In this document: piece by piece, positions 60,184 through 64,000 of the stretch
Layout of the letters: each line of letters begins with the position of its first letter
Numbering within the stretch: the first letter of the stretch is position 1
Assembly: GCF_039962115.1 (NCBI RefSeq)
Contig: NZ_JAMPKJ010000006.1
Coordinates: forward strand, 1 to 64,000
Reading direction: 5' to 3'
From: Funiculus sociatus GB2-C1
GTDB lineage: Bacteria > Cyanobacteriota > Cyanobacteriia > Cyanobacteriales > FACHB-T130
DNA length: 64,000 nucleotides
Made by a program: the position numbers and the translations under genes
Notes under the pieces: model-generated
Database searches by the model: none
What the model was told of the DNA's origin: nothing
The model's input: only the letters and a program-made list of their open reading frames with translations

Positions 60184-60993
60184 ATGTATAGCTTAGATAT
60201 CAATTTTCTTAAGGATCGTGGCATAGTACCAGGCCCCGCTCGTGGCAGTGGCAAATCATCAGCCCCTGATAGTAAGAAGATGCTGCCGCTTTATGCGGGA
60301 TTGGCAGTTGGTCTGCTGCTACCAGCAGCGGTGGGAGGACTGTGGTTGTTGCTGCAAAACCAAACAGAACGCTTGACTGTGGTCAGCGGTACATTGGACG
60401 AGCAGCTCAATAAAGGCAAAGCCTTAGAGCAGCAAATTCAACAAGTAAATCAAGAAACCCAGGCGGTTCAAGGAGAGACAAAGGCACTCGCCAGTGTTTT
60501 TAACGAAATTTATCCTTGGTCAGCAATTTTACAGGATATACGCGATCGCGTCCCCCTGGGATTGCAAATCACCACCATTGAACAAATTGCCCCCGATGCA
60601 GCTGCTGCCGCCGCCGCTCCCCCCAGCCCCGGTGCTACAGTTGAACCACCAAACTCCAACATTCTAATAACCGGAAAAGCTCCCAGCTTCGACCACGTAA
60701 ACGACTTTTTACTGACGTTGCAGCGGTCTAAGTTATTCAACAGCGACAACACCCAAATAGTGATTGCTGAGTTGAAAGACAACACAACCCAGGTGGAACT
60801 TCCTAAAAACGTAACTGAGGGGAATGGCCCTAAATTAGAAATTAAATTGCCAAAAGTGGTGGAATACAAAATTCAAACCAGCCTTAGCAATGCCCCTGCT
60901 GCCGACTTACTCCGAGAGTGGGAACGCAAGGGTGCAGTAGGATTGGTGACTCGGCTTAGAAACCTTCAGAACAAAGGAGCGCTTCAACAATGA
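60184..60993 (+). CDS. pilN: Type IV pilus assembly protein PilN
   Basis: Inner-membrane alignment protein, 269 residues. The cytoplasmic head begins MYSLDINFLKDRGI, the PilN motif that docks into PilM (INFL). One membrane helix (~36-57, LYAGLAVGLLLPAAVGGLWLLLQ), then a periplasmic coiled coil (~60-105) and a ferredoxin-like domain (ITTIEQIAPDA..., FDHVNDFLLTLQRSKLF). An Ala/Pro-rich insert (AAAAAAPPSPGATVEPP, ~141-158) separates the strands. ATG follows AAAGG and pilO overlaps its end by four bases. Confidence 0.95.
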   Translation: MYSLDINFLKDRGIVPGPARGSGKSSAPDSKKMLPLYAGLAVGLLLPAAVGGLWLLLQNQTERLTVVSGTLDEQLNKGKALEQQIQQVNQETQAVQGETKALASVFNEIYPWSAILQDIRDRVPLGLQITTIEQIAPDAAAAAAAPPSPGATVEPPNSNILITGKAPSFDHVNDFLLTLQRSKLFNSDNTQIVIAELKDNTTQVELPKNVTEGNGPKLEIKLPKVVEYKIQTSLSNAPAADLLREWERKGAVGLVTRLRNLQNKGALQQ

Positions 60994-61766
60994 CCGCTAA
61001 TCCAGATTTTTTACCATCTCAAGATGGGGATAACGCAGCTGAATATCCCACTGCCTTTGGAATTACCTTCACGCCCACAGTAAGCGGTGCTTTACTGGGC
61101 GTACTGGGGTTACTCGGAGCAGCTTACCTGGGTGTTAATATGGTGCTGCCTGCATGGGATCAGTATCAAACCCTGCAAAACGATGTGAAAAATAAGCAGG
61201 AACAAATTAAACAACAAGAACAGCTCCAGAACCAGCTTGCACAGGCAAAGGTAAACTTAAATCAGGCAAAACAGCAAAAAACCGCTGTCATGTCCATGTT
61301 TGGAAATGAGAAAAACTTGGATACGATAATGCTGGATATCAACCGCTTCGTTAGAGCTAGAAGTGCCAAGTTGACAAAATTTGAGCCAGCTCCAAACGAT
61401 GCCAGCACTCCCAATAGTAGTGGTGTGATTACTGATAGCTCGTTGGGAGCAGAGGTGAATGGAAAACTCAAACATAAGGTGTATAACGTAGTTTTTGAAG
61501 GCGACTACGGGCAAACCCAATCTGTTATGAGAAGTCTAGAACGATTACAGCAATTGCTGTTAGTAAAAGACTATAAAGCAAGGATGCTTGAAAGTGAGAC
61601 TCAACAAAAAGTTGTGGTCAACCGCCAAGGAAAAATTATTCCAAGCGGTAAACCAAACAACAGAACTTTAATTGAAAACTCTTTTAAGCTAGAGGTGCTG
61701 CTGCCATTGACAGCGGAAGAAGCGAAACAGGCAGCGGCAGCGGCGGCTCCACCACCGGCGCAGTAA
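60990..61766 (+). CDS. pilO: Type IV pilus assembly protein PilO
   Basis: Inner-membrane alignment protein that pairs with PilN, 258 residues. An N-terminal cytoplasmic part of ~30 residues, one membrane helix (SGALLGVLGLLGAAYLGVNMV), coiled coil (~52-90, LQNDVKNKQEQIKQQEQLQNQLAQAKVNLNQAKQQK) and a ferredoxin-like domain (HKVYNVVFEGDYGQTQSVMRSLERLQQLLLV). The C-terminus is an Ala/Pro stretch. The start overlaps pilN (ATGA), so translation is coupled. A nested hairpin separates it from pilQ. Confidence 0.95.
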   Translation: MTANPDFLPSQDGDNAAEYPTAFGITFTPTVSGALLGVLGLLGAAYLGVNMVLPAWDQYQTLQNDVKNKQEQIKQQEQLQNQLAQAKVNLNQAKQQKTAVMSMFGNEKNLDTIMLDINRFVRARSAKLTKFEPAPNDASTPNSSGVITDSSLGAEVNGKLKHKVYNVVFEGDYGQTQSVMRSLERLQQLLLVKDYKARMLESETQQKVVVNRQGKIIPSGKPNNRTLIENSFKLEVLLPLTAEEAKQAAAAAAPPPAQ

Positions 61767-61806
61767 ACAGCGCTTATGGTGCCGAAAAGTCGGCATGAAA
61801 GCTGTT
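61766..61806. promoter_or_regulatory. Nested hairpin between pilO and pilQ
   Basis: AACAGC (61766-61771) pairs with GCTGTT (61801-61806), and inside it TGCCGA (61780-61785) pairs with TCGGCA (61790-61795). There is no T-run, so it looks like an mRNA stability or partial-attenuation element within the operon, not a full terminator. It may set the ratio of PilMNO to PilQ. Confidence 0.45.
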
Positions 61807-61848
61807 ATTTAAGATGCAGAAATTGGTTTTTTGTGTGAGGAGAAAATA

Positions 61849-64000
61849 GTGAAACAGCTATCAAAATTGGGTGGGATTTTGCTGGGTTCGGCATTAGTTT
61901 TGCCAGCAACGCAACGAGTAATGGCATCTGTTACGCAAGTAACAGATGTGCAGCTCAATCCCACGGCTAACGGTGTGGATGTGGTGCTAAAAACATCTGA
62001 GGGCGAAGACTCTAAGGAGTCTGTTATCAGCCCTCAGATTTTTACAGTTAGCCGTGGAAATGAATTAACGGCAGATTTGCCAAATACCCAGTTGAGCTTA
62101 CCTCAAGGTGAGAGTTTCCGTCAGGAAAACCCGGCTCCAGGCATCGCATCGATAGTGGTGAATCAGCAGGATGCCAACAGCATCCGGGTGATAGTGAGCG
62201 GGGAAGACAAAGCACCATCTGGAGAAATTAGCTCGAATAAAGAACGAGGTATTACCTTAAGCGTTAACCCAGTTGTAGGTACAACAAAAGCCGCACTTCC
62301 CACTCCAAACGACTCGGCACCAGTTAAAGATCCTCTTCCAGAGAAAGCAGCGCCAATTGCTCAGGCTGCACCGCCGCTAGCGCCACTTGCCCCGGCAGCA
62401 CCACTTGCCCCGGCAGCACCGCTGGCTCCAGCGCCACTGCCGGGGCAAGCGGCTCCAGCGCTACCAGTAGTTCCTCCGGCTCAACCAGTTATAACCACCC
62501 CCAACCCAGACGTTCTGGTGCCAAACCCGAAAATTACAATTGACGGGGTTCCAGCACCAGCAGCGGGGGCTGTGCAACCAGTTACTGCGGCACCGCCTTT
62601 CTTACCGAGAGCGATCGCGCCCCCAGTCGGCGATATTACCATCTCCAACACCAACGCCGCCCCCACGGTCATCGATCTCGGTACAGCTGAGCGCGTACCC
62701 CGCTTAGTCTTACGCGATGCTCCCGTCCGAGAAGTTTTAGGATTACTCGCCCGTTCTGCGGGTCTTAATCTTGCCTTTACAGGAGCTGCGGCACAAGGTC
62801 AACCTGGACAACCCGCACCAGCTCCCGCTCCCGGTGGTGCAACCGCAGAAAGCGGACCCACAATTTCCTTGGATATTGAAAACGAGCCAGTTCAAGATGT
62901 CTTCAACACCGTCCTCCAATTGAGCGGCTTAGAAGCAAACCGAGTTGGAAACACAATTTTCGTAGGTGCTAGACTGCCCGACGACGCTCGGAACGTGATC
63001 GCACGCAGCCTGCGACTCAATCAAGTTCCCGTCACAGCTGCGGCAAACTTCCTGACTACCCAAGGCGCAGAAACCCAAATCCCTACAGAGCAAATTCAAA
63101 TTCAGACGATTGGAGAGGGAGCTGCCGCTCGAACCGTTGAAATTAGAACGCCAAGTATATTAGCGCTCAGAGCGCAAGAGGGAAATGCTCCCTTATTGCT
63201 CAGAGGGGTAGCAGTGTCAGCCGACGAGCGACTGAATTCTATTACCCTCGTGGGTCCGCCTCGCAAAGTAGAAATCGCTACCAGTCTCCTGACCCAGTTG
63301 GATGCCCGCCGCCGTCAAGTTGCCGTAAATGTCAAGGTGGTTGATGTCAACTTATTAAACACCAGTGATTTTGGTACCAGCTTCTCCTTCGGGATCGGAG
63401 ACGCTTTCTTTAACGTAGACCGAGGCGCAGCAGTATTCAATTATGGCGGTGTCACTCCACCTACGGCATCGCAAACGCAGGCGAGTCAGGTTACTCCAAC
63501 TGTTATCCCAAACCCCTATGCAGGTGGAAATATTTTCCTTGATCCCACTAGGAGCACAGGCCCGATTCCGAATACGGGAGTAGACACCACCATAATTTCT
63601 CCTTTTGTTAATAACAACATCCCTACAACGATACCCGGACAGAATCTAACCTTTCTTCAAGGTAGAGCAGGGGTTTCAGGAAGTCCATTCCAAACAGGTA
63701 TCACAGATGTGACACCGGGAACACCCAACTTAGTTACCACCACCGTAACTCCTGGGACTCCTCAAGTTGGTACTCCTGGTCAGCCTAATTTTGTTCCTGG
63801 GACTCCTCCAACAACAACTACTACCGCCACGGCGGGAACTCGAGGGACAATTACTTCTGCTCTTCCCAGCTTCTTCCAATTCCCCAGTCGATTTCTCTCG
63901 GCATTGCGATCGCAAATACAAAGTGGTAATGCTAAGATTTTGACCGATCCGACGCTGGTTGTTCAGGAAGGACAGTCTGCTACTGTCAATCTCACTCAAG
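61849..64000 (+). CDS. pilQ: Type IV pilus secretin PilQ (partial)
   Basis: Outer-membrane secretin that forms the pilus pore; the frame runs past the window end, so about 717 codons are seen and the C-terminal secretin pore is missing. GTG 61849 has GAGGAG at 61837-61842. A signal peptide (LGGILLGSALVLPATQRVMA) is followed by an AMIN domain (~30-125) that binds peptidoglycan, a Pro/Ala-rich linker (~150-260) with short repeats (PLAPAAPLAPAAPLAPAPLPG), and the secretin N0/N1 domains (RLVLRDAPVREVLGLLARSAGLNLAF, ITLVGPPRKVEIATSLLTQLDARRRQVAV). No pilP gene is present, as usual in cyanobacteria. Confidence 0.94.
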   Translation, partial: MKQLSKLGGILLGSALVLPATQRVMASVTQVTDVQLNPTANGVDVVLKTSEGEDSKESVISPQIFTVSRGNELTADLPNTQLSLPQGESFRQENPAPGIASIVVNQQDANSIRVIVSGEDKAPSGEISSNKERGITLSVNPVVGTTKAALPTPNDSAPVKDPLPEKAAPIAQAAPPLAPLAPAAPLAPAAPLAPAPLPGQAAPALPVVPPAQPVITTPNPDVLVPNPKITIDGVPAPAAGAVQPVTAAPPFLPRAIAPPVGDITISNTNAAPTVIDLGTAERVPRLVLRDAPVREVLGLLARSAGLNLAFTGAAAQGQPGQPAPAPAPGGATAESGPTISLDIENEPVQDVFNTVLQLSGLEANRVGNTIFVGARLPDDARNVIARSLRLNQVPVTAAANFLTTQGAETQIPTEQIQIQTIGEGAAARTVEIRTPSILALRAQEGNAPLLLRGVAVSADERLNSITLVGPPRKVEIATSLLTQLDARRRQVAVNVKVVDVNLLNTSDFGTSFSFGIGDAFFNVDRGAAVFNYGGVTPPTASQTQASQVTPTVIPNPYAGGNIFLDPTRSTGPIPNTGVDTTIISPFVNNNIPTTIPGQNLTFLQGRAGVSGSPFQTGITDVTPGTPNLVTTTVTPGTPQVGTPGQPNFVPGTPPTTTTTATAGTRGTITSALPSFFQFPSRFLSALRSQIQSGNAKILTDPTLVVQEGQSATVNLTQ

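Noticed and set aside
1..64000. tRNA or rRNA genes
   Set aside because: I looked for T-arm consensus and paired acceptor stems in the gaps and found none that hold up; a covariance-model search would settle this.

Overview
The window is chromosomal DNA from a cyanobacterium, most likely a filamentous, non-marine one. The evidence is the very frequent HIP1 octamer (GCGATCGC), and cyanobacterial gene families such as the calcium-binding protein CcbP, a helical carotenoid protein (OCP N-terminal domain), DUF1824, DUF4278, PATAN/DUF4388, pentapeptide-repeat proteins, Uma2 proteins and an orphan Nif11 protein. Short interspersed palindromic repeats fill many gaps. I cannot name the genus from sequence alone. 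No tRNA, rRNA or CRISPR array was seen.

Layout. 1-6.2 kb: tail of an IS630-type transposase, an AT-rich Helicobacter-type malate:quinone oxidoreductase, a GTPase with a DUF697 membrane domain, an unrecognised membrane/coiled-coil protein and a secreted glycosidase-like protein. 6.6-10.6 kb: a same-strand run (glutathione peroxidase, DUF1824, NAD-epimerase, aldo/keto reductase, alpha/beta-hydrolase-fold protein without its nucleophile, DUF2470). 10.8-18.9 kb: ccbP with a [2Fe-2S] ferredoxin, Uma2, a secreted hydrolase with a PEP-CTERM-like tail, an antitoxin remnant, a carotenoid-desaturase-like flavoprotein, TldD and two tandem glycine-zipper stress proteins. 19.7-28.1 kb: an exported protein, a DUF1400 lipase-like protein, two tandem bacterial dynamins with a broken small membrane-protein gene beside them, and a Nif11 protein. 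29-35 kb: cupin, TPR protein and a MacAB-like exporter (adaptor, permease, ATPase).

35.1-40.5 kb is a signalling cluster: PATAN protein, two MglA/Srprb-like small GTPases, a roadblock protein, a long pentapeptide-repeat protein and an unknown protein. 40.8-50.6 kb holds the carotenoid protein, aspS, a repeat-rich decayed region with a DUF559 nuclease flanked by 73-nt direct repeats, a secreted pentapeptide protein, acnB and DUF4278. 51.1-56.0 kb is the best candidate for an undescribed system: a double winged-helix protein, an AAA+ ATPase, a Uma2 nuclease and a PD-(D/E)xK protein in one orientation, split by a MITE-like element. 56.2-64 kb holds folC (with repeat-derived inserts in frame), a sugar-binding lipoprotein and the type IV pilus operon pilM-pilN-pilO-pilQ, with pilQ running off the end.

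Roles that fit together: pilMNOQ makes the pilus alignment complex and secretin. The PATAN/GTPase/roadblock cluster is the kind of module that elsewhere controls pilus or gliding polarity, but a link between the two here is inference. Several paralogue pairs (dynamins, stress proteins, GTPases, pentapeptide and Uma2 proteins) and at least three broken genes suggest a large, repeat-rich genome with active turnover.
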